Shown here: positions 26,654 through 33,854 of the stretch, in pieces
Layout: every line of letters begins with the position of its first letter
Position numbering within the stretch: the stretch's first letter is position 1
Assembly: GCA_918797485.1 (NCBI GenBank)
Contig: CAKKNE010000005.1
Location: 2,294,001 to 2,358,000, forward strand
Reading direction: 5' to 3'
Length of the DNA stretch: 64,000 nt
Origin: Pelagomonas calceolata
Taxonomy: Eukaryota > Sar > Pelagophyceae > Pelagomonadales > Pelagomonadaceae
Notes under the pieces: model-generated
What the model saw: only the letters and a program-made list of their open reading frames with translations
The model's database searches: none
What the model was told of the DNA's origin: nothing
Translations under genes and position numbers: made by a program

Positions 26654-28650
26654 ATGGCGCACCCGTGGGGCGTCCTAGAACTCGTCTCCGAGTCGCCCGT
26701 CTACGACCTCAAGCCCTTCGAAGGGCGGACGCACCCGGTCCCGCAGTCCTACGCGTTAAGTGCTCCGCGCCACGCCATCGGCCGCGCGAAGGACCGCCAG
26801 GGCCTCCCTACCTTAGAACTGCCCTTCGCCGTCATCTCGGGCAAGCACTGTTTGATAGAAAGAGACGACAACGGCACCATTAGGATCACGGACCACTCGT
26901 CGAACGGGACGTCGGTCGAGAAAGAAACACTAGGGAAGGGCAACTCCAAAATACTAAACGACGGCGAGCACATCACGGTCTTCCAAAGACAAAAAACGGC
27001 GTCCCAAGATCAAAATGGACCTGGTGCTGTCATCGAGTATGTGTTCAGAAGAAGGGACGACAAGCCCGAAACTCGCGCCGTGGCCCAGGCCCTCGAGAGG
27101 CAGAATTCACAATTAGAAGCCGACCTGAGGAAAGCTCGAGAGGAAGTGGATAAGTTGCTCGGGCAATTACGGGAAGCATCAACATCAAAAGCCACGCTGA
27201 CACGAGACGCGGCCGAGGCGATCGCGGCGGCCGACTTACTAAGAGACGCGCGGCAGGCGGACCAGGCCTGCCTCAAGGCCGTGGCGTGTGCGCGCGATCT
27301 GGCGCAGCGCGTCGCGGCCGACGCTGAAGGTAGAGTCGCCTCCCTGGAGAAGAGGGCGGCGGACTCCGAGACAGCTCTGGAAGAAGCCGAAGCTAGGTGT
27401 GCCCAGCAGGCCGAGCGGTTCACGGAGCTCGAGGCGCGGTCGAAGGAGATCGAGACGCAACAAGCTAAATCGTCCACCAGTTCCGCGGAGCAACAGGAGG
27501 CGCTGACCGCGTCCGAGCGGGCGCGCGCCGAGGCCGAGCGCGCGCGCGACGCGTCGGACAAGCGCGCTGACGAAGCCGAGGCGCAGCGGGCGCAAGCCGT
27601 GCAAGAGAGGGACGCGGAGATGAGGGCGAGGCAGGGCGCGGAGCGAGAAAGGGACGCGGCGGAAGCTCGAGCCATCACGTCCGACGGGATCGCGGCGGAC
27701 CAGACCGCGTTCCGCGCCGCGGCGGACGCGGCGAAGCGCGAGGCGGACCAGGGCGTCGAGGACCAGGACAGGCGCTTCCGCGAGAAGGAGCGGAGCTTCG
27801 ACGAGGTCCGCCAGGTGCCGGACTGCGTGGAAATCAACCAGGGCGTCGCGTCGATGGCGTGAATGCGCCGTAAACTTTGATCTCCATACAGGTGCTGGAG
27901 CGCAAGGCAAAGAAGGCGGAAAGCCGAGCCGACGAGCAGAAGCAGCGCGCCGACGCGGCCGAGGCCAAGTCGCGCACCGCCGAGGCGTCGACGGACCAGC
28001 TGCGCGCGGACCAGGCCGCGGCGCGGGAGGAGTGCGAGGAGAATTGCATGGCCCGGGACGCGGCGGTGGCGGCGTGCAGCGCCGCCGTCGCGCTCGCGTC
28101 GAGCACGCAGTGGCGCGTCGAGCAGCTCGAGCGGGGCCAGGAGGCGCTCCAGGCGGCGGCGTCGCGGTCGCGCGAGGTCGCCGCGGCGGCGTCGCGTTCC
28201 GCGGCGGCCGTTGGTAGGGACGTGGAGCGCCTGACGGGCGAGATCCTCAACCAGATCGTGCCGGGCCTGCGCCAGGCGCGGTCGGCGCTGGCCGACGCCT
28301 CGATCGCGGCGAGCGACACGCCGCCCGGCGGCTCGCAGACGCTCGACGCGGACGCGATGCAGGACGCCCTGCCGCCGCCTCCTTCATTACCGAGCGTCGA
28401 CGACGAGGACGCGCGCGAGCTCGACTACGCCGCGGATAATGCAGGAGACGAGACGCAGCTCGGCGAGCCGGCGCCGGCCGACGACGCCTCGGCGGCCGCC
28501 GACGCGGGCGACGAGACCCAGGACCCGCTCTCGCCGTCGCCGAAGAAGCGCGGGTCCGAGGAGACGTCGGACTTGCCGCCGCCGAAGCGGGCGCGCGCGT
28601 CGCAGGACACGGCGGACTCTGGCTCACCGCCCGAAGAGCTGAACTTCTGA
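26654..28650 (+). CDS. FHA-domain coiled-coil protein
   Basis: Two exons, 26654-27814 and 27892-28650, phase 0; 639 residues. An N-terminal FHA domain (about 38-112) has the phosphothreonine-binding pattern GR (HAIGRAKD), SGKH, and DHSSNGTSV. A very long coiled coil (about 135-500) rich in Ala/Glu/Arg heptads runs across the splice (DEVRQ|VLERKAKKAESRADEQKQR). The C-terminus is acidic with KRGSEE and KRAR patches that could be nuclear signals. It probably scaffolds phosphorylated partners, for example in DNA-damage or transport pathways; the exact role is unknown. Without the intron, the frame would stop at 27862. Confidence 0.85.
27815..27891 (+). other. Introner-like intron in the FHA gene with flanking duplication
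   Basis: 77 nt, phase 0, CAG|GTGCCGGA at the 5' side and CAG|GTGCTGGA at the 3' side. The near-identical 11-nt flanks look like a target-site duplication that supplies both splice sites. Inside is GTGGAAATCAA followed by GCGTCGCGTCGATGGCGTG. Confidence 0.85.
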
Positions 28651-28694
28651 GTTCCCCCATCCCATCCCTTGTTAAGAGTCCTAGACTATCACAA

Positions 28695-29693
28695 TTACAC
28701 AGACAAAATGAGGTCGCCGAGCGTCAGGCCGCGGCCGAACAACTCAGCGTCGATGGAATGCGCGGCCTCGTTGCCGAGGCCGCCGTCGGCGCCCGGCGCC
28801 TTGAACGACACGTAGAAGAGCACGCGCGTCCCCTTGCTGTTCGGCTGGCCCGCGTGGAGGAGCCGCCCATCATATAATGTGCAGGCGCCCGCGCGCATGG
28901 CCCCGAGCTCAGCGCCGAACGCGTCCAAGACCGAGGGCCCGTCGTCCTCGAGGTCGTCCTGCGCGTCCGGCGAGAGGTGGCTGCCGGGGAAGAAGAGCGT
29001 CGGGCCCCGCTCGAGGTCTATATCCTGCAGCGCGACGAACGCCGTATACAAGCAGGGTTCAGAATCCCAGAACGTGTCTCCATGCACAGTCTGAGCCGGC
29101 GCCCCGGCCTCGCTGACTAATGCCGCGCACTCCCAGAGCTGCGCTTCGGGTCCCACGAGCGCGTCGAGGGCGGCCGCGAGCGGTCCACGTAGGAGCGTCG
29201 TGGTCGCCTCAGACACGACGTCGTCGTAGGGGAGCCTTATGTCAAAGCGCGTCGTCGCGCCGCCGTCGCATCGCTCGCCGAGCACTGCCGAGAGCCCGGC
29301 GCCGGCGTCGCGTCGCTCGAGGATGCGGCTTCGCAACGCTTCGCGCAACGACGCGTCCGGCAGGGCGTCCTCGACGAGGGCCACGCCGCGCGTTCGCACC
29401 GCGTCGACGGCGTCTGTCGCCGGTGCGAGCGGCGTGGTGCGCGACGCGTAGCTCTCGTGCTCCGCCGCTGCACGGATGCGCATTTGCTCGTCGAACGCTT
29501 CGTCGTCTTCGTCGTCGTCCTCGTCCCAGGCGCTGTCGTCGAGCATCCATGCGATCTCTTCATCGGTCGCGGCCAGCCTGCTGCAATGCAGCCTGCTGCA
29601 CGGCTGCACCAGGGAAAAAGCTGCGACTTCCGAGGCCAGCATCGCTGCAAACGCTATTATTAGCGCATTTCTATGCATCCTGAACGTACGCAT
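28695..29693 (-). CDS. Plastid-targeted phytanoyl-CoA dioxygenase-like protein
   Basis: 332 residues. The N-terminus is a signal peptide (MHRNALIIAFAAMLASEVA) followed directly by AAF (residues 24-26) and a Ser/Arg-rich stretch. This is the bipartite presequence with an ASAF-like motif used for complex plastids of heterokont algae. The catalytic part is PhyH-like Fe(II)/2-oxoglutarate oxygenase: QTVHGDTFWDSEP carries the HxD ligands, RGPTLFFPGSHLS is the usual turn, LLHAGQPNSKGTRVLFYVSF gives the distal His and the 2-oxoglutarate Arg. An acidic linker (DDSAWDEDDDEDDE) precedes it. The substrate is unknown. ATG 29693 and ATG 29678 are both possible starts. Confidence 0.85.
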   Translation of the reverse strand: MRTFRMHRNALIIAFAAMLASEVAAFSLVQPCSRLHCSRLAATDEEIAWMLDDSAWDEDDDEDDEAFDEQMRIRAAAEHESYASRTTPLAPATDAVDAVRTRGVALVEDALPDASLREALRSRILERRDAGAGLSAVLGERCDGGATTRFDIRLPYDDVVSEATTTLLRGPLAAALDALVGPEAQLWECAALVSEAGAPAQTVHGDTFWDSEPCLYTAFVALQDIDLERGPTLFFPGSHLSPDAQDDLEDDGPSVLDAFGAELGAMRAGACTLYDGRLLHAGQPNSKGTRVLFYVSFKAPGADGGLGNEAAHSIDAELFGRGLTLGDLILSV

Positions 29694-30050
29694 AAGGGCT
29701 AACGGAGCTCAACCACTGCTCGCGTTAAACAACGAGCTAGCGTCCTGTAACATACTAGGGAACGCGAAGAGGAATCAAAGCGTCCAGAAAGGCAGTGGAT
29801 TCACGAACACACGATGCGACGGGTGGGTTTGGAATAATGAGGCTCGTCGTGTGCAGGCAAAGCAGGGATAACCCGGTTAGCCGGCTCTCTCCGATACGCT
29901 AAGCCGAGACGCGTTGTCTCTGTTTTAGACACGCATCGACCACATAAATACCGAGGGCCCGAGAGATCTGCGTCGCGAAGGCCGAGCGGGCGCGAAAACT
30001 ACCGGTGGCACGCGTCGCACTTTCGGGATCGGGAGGAGCGAGCTCGAGTC
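29694..30050. other. Divergent spacer PhyH-like / 30051 gene
   Basis: 357 nt with a palindrome copy at 29736-29758. It may also hold the missing 5' exon of the plus-strand gene; the frame is open from about 29841 but has no ATG. Confidence 0.45.
29736..29758 (-). promoter_or_regulatory. Recurrent promoter-type palindrome, copy 7 (reverse)
   Basis: GCTAGCGTCCTGTAAC then ATACTAG on the plus strand. It lies 43 nt upstream of the PhyH-like start, the shortest spacing seen. Confidence 0.65.
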
Positions 30051-30719
30051 TTGGAGGCGTTTCGGGCCTTCCTAGCTGTTGGTTTTCAGTGTTTGAGGCG
30101 GGACGAGGCCCACAAGCCCCTGGAGACGCTCGACGCTTTACAGTACGCGGAAGAGATAGAACGAGCCGAACACTGCGACTGGGCAACCCAGCTAGGTAAA
30201 ATTGATGTTGACGTGGAACCTGCTGCTGATGGCGCCTACGCCTGCACGGCGCGGTTCCGGCAGCGGACGGAGCCGCCGCCCGACTCGCCCGAATCAATGA
30301 CGGACTGGACGCTGAAAGTTAAATTAAGGGTCTGGGACGCGGCGCCCTTCCTGGGGGCGCCGCCGAAAATGACGGCGCAATTAGTTCATTTACGTCAAAC
30401 TAGGCTGAAGGCATGTACGCCGCCGGAAACGCCAAGGACGCCCGGCACGATCAAGACACGGAAATCTAGGTTTCGGCTCTCGTGGCCGTCTTTTTTCAGA
30501 CGGAAGCCTCAAAACCGGGACAGCGTGGACACCCGCTTCCGCCCCGGCGAGGAGGCCGTGTCGCCGAAGTCGCCCGCGCAGCAGATGGTGCGGCGCGCGA
30601 GCTCCGGGCTCAGCTCCCTCGGCACGGCCGCTAGAACGTCGGCGGGGTCGTTCTCGAAGTTCCGCCGCGCCATGTCAATGCGGTCAACGGAGTCGCCACT
30701 CTCCGGCGGCGGCGAGTGA
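30051..30719 (+). CDS. Unknown protein, 5' end unresolved
   Basis: The frame gives about 222 residues. The first part (AFRAFLAVGFQCLRRDEAHKPLETLDALQYAEEIERAEHCDWATQLGKIDVDVE) and a middle (MTDWTLKVKLRVWDAAPFLGAPPKMTAQLVHLRQTRL) look folded. The C-terminus is basic and Ser-rich (RKSRFRLSWPSFFRRKP, RRASSGLSSL), with possible kinase sites. No ATG occurs in the open frame before 30298. Either the start lies in an upstream exon (a TTGGTTTTCAG at about 30080-30090 would serve as 3' splice site) or translation begins at 30298. The start given is the open-frame coordinate, not a proven start. Family not recognised. Confidence 0.55.
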   Translation: MEAFRAFLAVGFQCLRRDEAHKPLETLDALQYAEEIERAEHCDWATQLGKIDVDVEPAADGAYACTARFRQRTEPPPDSPESMTDWTLKVKLRVWDAAPFLGAPPKMTAQLVHLRQTRLKACTPPETPRTPGTIKTRKSRFRLSWPSFFRRKPQNRDSVDTRFRPGEEAVSPKSPAQQMVRRASSGLSSLGTAARTSAGSFSKFRRAMSMRSTESPLSGGGE

Positions 30720-30792
30720 GGCCGTCCTCCCCAGTCGTCCCTCTCCTGTCGATAGTGTGTCACCCTAAATTTGGAAGAAACAAGTCACAACA

Positions 30793-31977
30793 TTACCCCA
30801 CGCGGTACCCCGTCGTCCCGGGAGTAGTCGAGAGCCGCGCCAGGATCCGCTCGCGCGGTGCTCGATCGGCATACCGCTCCTCGGGCAGCGCGACGCCCGG
30901 CGTCGCTTGGTCGAGCGCGTCCAGGACGAACTCGGCGCAGCTCTGGCCGACGCACCGTCGGAAGGAGTCGTGGCGCTGGACCGCGGCGACGGACCGCTCC
31001 GACGTCGCCGACGAGACGTCGACGCGCATCGCGTGCGCCTCGCCGACGAACGCGTCGGTGACGCGGACGAGCGGCTCCGAGAAGCGCGCGAGGCCCTCGG
31101 AGAAGCGCTTGGAGGACCACCATTTGCGCGGCACGACGGCGACCATGAGTCTGAGGACAGTGTTCCAGATGGCCGGCGCCGTCCCCATGCCGGCGCGCGA
31201 CGAGCCGGTGATTTTGAGGAACTCGCCCGTCGTCGCCGCCTCGGGGAACGGCCACGCCCAGCACTCGGCGTTGAGGCCATCATACGCAATGGTCCCGAAG
31301 TCCGTCCCCGCGTAGTTCTCAGTACGCGTGGCTTCGCCGGCCACGATGCGAGGCACGGGCGGCCCAAAACCATAATTGGTGATGTCGAGGTTTATTGCCC
31401 CACTGCCCCCCAGGCCAGCCGTGAAATAGCTGAAGTTGAGGTCCTTCACAGGTTCTCCCAATAAATGCGCGGCCTCCACGGCCAGCACGTTGCTGAAACC
31501 GGGGAAGGCGCCAGCACATAATAAGGCAGACGTCTTTCGCGCGTCCAGCGCCTTCGCTTCATCGATGTACTCCAACGGGTCGCTCACGTCCACATACACG
31601 GGCGTTTCGCTCGCGATGGCAGCTTTCAGGGGCTCCAGCTTGTTTTGGCCGACGAAGGGGCCCGCGACGTGCACGACCGCATCCTGACCCTCACAAGCCG
31701 CGCGCATCGCGGCGGCGTCGCGGTAGTCGAGCTCTAGAAAGCCGCAGTCGGCTGCCTCGGCTGCCACCTCGGCTGCCACCTCGACAGCGGCGGCGCGGCC
31801 ACGCTCGGCACTTCGTCCGGCCAACGTGATTTGCAATTCCGGCCGACGCTGCAGCAGATGGATTGCTACTGCGGTGCCTATGCGACCAGTCCCTCCTACA
31901 ATGAGCACCGATGGCGGCGCGAGGGCAAGTGTGAGGGCTGTGCATGTGCAGCATAAGAGGGCTGGCAGCTTAGGCAT
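30793..31977 (-). CDS. Saccharopine dehydrogenase-like NAD(P)-binding protein
   Basis: 394 residues. An N-terminal hydrophobic leader (MPKLPALLCCTCTALTLALAPPS) precedes a Rossmann fold with GGTGRIGTAVAIHLLQ (about 28-43), an acidic/basic strand end (LAGRSAERGRA), VVHVAGPF and YVDVSDPLEYIDEA. The CAGAFPGFSNVLAVEAA and later FTAGLGGSGAINLDITN stretches match saccharopine-dehydrogenase-like and trans-acting enoyl reductase-like relatives. The leader suggests entry into the ER or plastid, but the AAF-type motif is not clear. The substrate is unknown. It is convergent with the 30051 gene and divergent from TFB5. Confidence 0.78.
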   Translation of the reverse strand: MPKLPALLCCTCTALTLALAPPSVLIVGGTGRIGTAVAIHLLQRRPELQITLAGRSAERGRAAAVEVAAEVAAEAADCGFLELDYRDAAAMRAACEGQDAVVHVAGPFVGQNKLEPLKAAIASETPVYVDVSDPLEYIDEAKALDARKTSALLCAGAFPGFSNVLAVEAAHLLGEPVKDLNFSYFTAGLGGSGAINLDITNYGFGPPVPRIVAGEATRTENYAGTDFGTIAYDGLNAECWAWPFPEAATTGEFLKITGSSRAGMGTAPAIWNTVLRLMVAVVPRKWWSSKRFSEGLARFSEPLVRVTDAFVGEAHAMRVDVSSATSERSVAAVQRHDSFRRCVGQSCAEFVLDALDQATPGVALPEERYADRAPRERILARLSTTPGTTGYRVG

Positions 31978-32308
31978 GGTTGATGTCGAGGCGCCGCAGG
32001 CGTCACTAATGGTGCTGTGGGATTAATTTTGTAGCGCTTACTGATACATTCACTGCATTTAAGGCCCCGATCTATCGGGATAGCGAATCGACTTTTGGCT
32101 AGCGTCCTGTAAGACACTAGCAAGCTTGGCAAGCCGAGACCGCGGCGGCCGCCTTGTGGTCCGCAGCAGTCGTCGCGCGTCTCAACTCCAACCGTAGACG
32201 CAGCGCGCAGCCGTGCCTCGCTTGACTACCTCCAAGAGAGCACCCCTCTCCAGGGCCTGCAGCAGGTCACCGCGCAGACGCCGCCGCCGCGTCCGCAAGC
32301 GGTGATAC
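31978..32308. other. Divergent spacer saccharopine-DH-like / TFB5
   Basis: 331 nt with a near-consensus palindrome copy at 32098-32121 roughly midway. Otherwise nothing is recognised. Confidence 0.6.
32098..32121 (-). promoter_or_regulatory. Recurrent promoter-type palindrome, copy 8 (reverse)
   Basis: GCTAGCGTCC then TGTAAGACACTAGC on the plus strand, followed by AAGC. It is one of the closest matches to consensus. It lies 121 nt from the minus start (31977) and 188 nt from the plus start (32309). Confidence 0.75.
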
Positions 32309-32638
32309 ATGGACGCGGCCTCCGTTCGCGAAGGCACGCTCATCACCTGCGACGTGCCGACGCGCGAGCTCATTTTGCACCTCAACGAGACGCACAACTT
32401 TTTGTTGGAGCGCCTCGACGAGACGACGCTGCTCATCGACTCCTCCTTCTCGCACATCGTCGAGGCGGAGCTGGGCAAGACGCTCGAGCGCCACGTCTTC
32501 TCGAGCCGGCACTTGTTTGCCCACGAGAAGGAGCGGCCGCCGCGCGAGCGCCGCGAGGACCGGCCGCCGCGCGAGCCGCGCGACCCTGACGAGGAGTACA
32601 AGCCGCGCGAGCGGCGACCGAAGCGCCCGCGCCGGTAG
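32309..32638 (+). CDS. TFB5: TFIIH subunit TFB5/GTF2H5-like
   Basis: 109 residues. The first 70 match the small TTD-A fold: REGTLITCDVPTRELILHLNET...FLLERLDETTLLIDSSFSHIVEAELGKTLERHVFSS. TFB5 stabilises TFIIH by binding p52 and is needed for transcription and nucleotide excision repair. The family is usually about 70 residues. Here a 35-residue Arg/Pro/Glu-rich tail (RPPRERREDRPPREPRD) is added. The next gene's ATG lies only 5 nt past the stop, in a different frame. Confidence 0.8.
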   Translation: MDAASVREGTLITCDVPTRELILHLNETHNFLLERLDETTLLIDSSFSHIVEAELGKTLERHVFSSRHLFAHEKERPPRERREDRPPREPRDPDEEYKPRERRPKRPRR

Positions 32639-32643
32639 TCACC

Positions 32644-33423
32644 ATGTGGGCCGCCGTGCTGCTGTACAGCGCGACGCGGTCGTCGTACGTGGCTGTATGT
32701 AAGAGCGACGACGTCGACAAGCAGCCATCACGGCTGGACGCGAGTGACGCGGACGGGCCGCTCGCCGTCGCGGCGCCGTGGCGCATCGCGTGCGTCGCCG
32801 AGCGCCGGACGAAGGAGGGAGCGGAGGCCGTGGCATCCGCCGTGGCGAAGTGCGGCGGGTTCCGCGCGCGGTTCCGCGCCTGCGAGGCCCTGCGGTTGGC
32901 CGCGCCATCACGGGACGCCCCGCCCGCGGCGGCGGTGGCTGATGCCCTCTCGAGCATCGACCTCGGACTCCACGGCGAGTGCGGCGCGGCCGACGCGCTG
33001 GACGGCATGACCTACGCGTGGGTGGACGTGCGCCATCCTGACAAAGCAGACTTTGTCAGGGTTCGCACGCTCGTCGACACGGGCAGCACGGACTGCGAAC
33101 TCAAGGCGGACGTCATCCGAAAGCTGGGCCTGCCGGCTACTGGTGAAACCGCCCACTTCGAGACGGCCGTGGGCCGCGTCACGGAGCAGCCCATCTACGA
33201 GGCCGTGATCCGCGTGCTCGGCCGCGAGGCGCGGGTCGTGCTGTCGCCGGCCGACGGCGACGAGTCCGACGACGAGTCGGACGAGTCGGACGAGGAGTTG
33301 GACCAGCGGTTTGGGTTCGATAGGGTCTCGGACGAGGGTATGCTCGGGCACACGGCGCTGGCGGCGCTGAACCTGGCGGTGGACTGCCGGAAACGGCGGC
33401 TCGTGGTGCTGCCCGACGAGTGA
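32644..33423 (+). CDS. Clan AA (retropepsin-like) aspartyl protease, cellular type
   Basis: 259 residues. A single-lobe aspartyl protease domain occupies about 125-259: VRVRTLVDTGSTDCELKADVIRKLGL with D145-T-G-S as active site, a flap-like GETAHFETAVGRV, and the closing GMLGHTALAALNLAVDCRKRRLVVLP. This ordering matches the stand-alone clan AA proteases known from bacteria and protists; it would act as a dimer. No integrase, reverse transcriptase or terminal repeats lie nearby, so it is a host gene and not part of an element. An acidic insert (DESDDESDESDEELD) sits between flap and closing strand. The start at 32644 (CACCATG) is 5 nt after the TFB5 stop; the next Met is 33007. Confidence 0.72.
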   Translation: MWAAVLLYSATRSSYVAVCKSDDVDKQPSRLDASDADGPLAVAAPWRIACVAERRTKEGAEAVASAVAKCGGFRARFRACEALRLAAPSRDAPPAAAVADALSSIDLGLHGECGAADALDGMTYAWVDVRHPDKADFVRVRTLVDTGSTDCELKADVIRKLGLPATGETAHFETAVGRVTEQPIYEAVIRVLGREARVVLSPADGDESDDESDESDEELDQRFGFDRVSDEGMLGHTALAALNLAVDCRKRRLVVLPDE

Positions 33424-33854
33424 TCCTTCCTTTCCTTCCTTTGGGGGTTTGTAATTCTTAGTGGTAGATTTGGTCTATCTTCACCACCCGGGCGTCGAAC
33501 GGCAAGCTTCCTCACGGACGGCGCCAGCGGCCGGCGCGCGGGCTTCGCGGCGGCGGCCTGCGCGGTTGCGCTCGCGTCTAGTCCATCCCACCTTTCTCCC
33601 CTGGACACCTCCGCGTAAAATTTGCTCCCAAAACGTTCCCGCAAGCTTGCTAGTGTCTTACATACCGCTAGCTTTATAGGAATGCTCTGCAGATTTTTGG
33701 GGTGCGCATCGTGCTCTTTGACGGCCGCGCACGCTGCCTAAAAGACATTACGAAAGCCAACCGCTGCGCTACGAGTAGCTACAACACACTAATCTTCCAG
33801 CACACGTCGACTCGCAACGCGTTACTCTGCTACAGCCCAGCAGCCCACAGCATC
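33424..33854. other. Spacer protease / 33855 gene
   Basis: 431 nt between co-directional genes. It contains a near-consensus palindrome copy at 33649-33672 followed by TTTATAGG. An upstream continuation of the 33855 frame to 33702 lacks coding bias. Confidence 0.55.
33649..33672 (+). promoter_or_regulatory. Recurrent promoter-type palindrome, copy 9
   Basis: GCTAGTGTCTTACA-ta-CCGCTAGC, preceded by AAGCTT. It lies 183 nt upstream of ATG 33855 in the same orientation. Confidence 0.75.

Noticed and set aside
32644-33423. Retroviral or LTR-element protease
   Set aside because: The DTGS domain stands alone in an intact cellular-looking gene, with no reverse transcriptase, integrase, capsid gene or terminal repeats nearby. 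It matches stand-alone clan AA proteases better.
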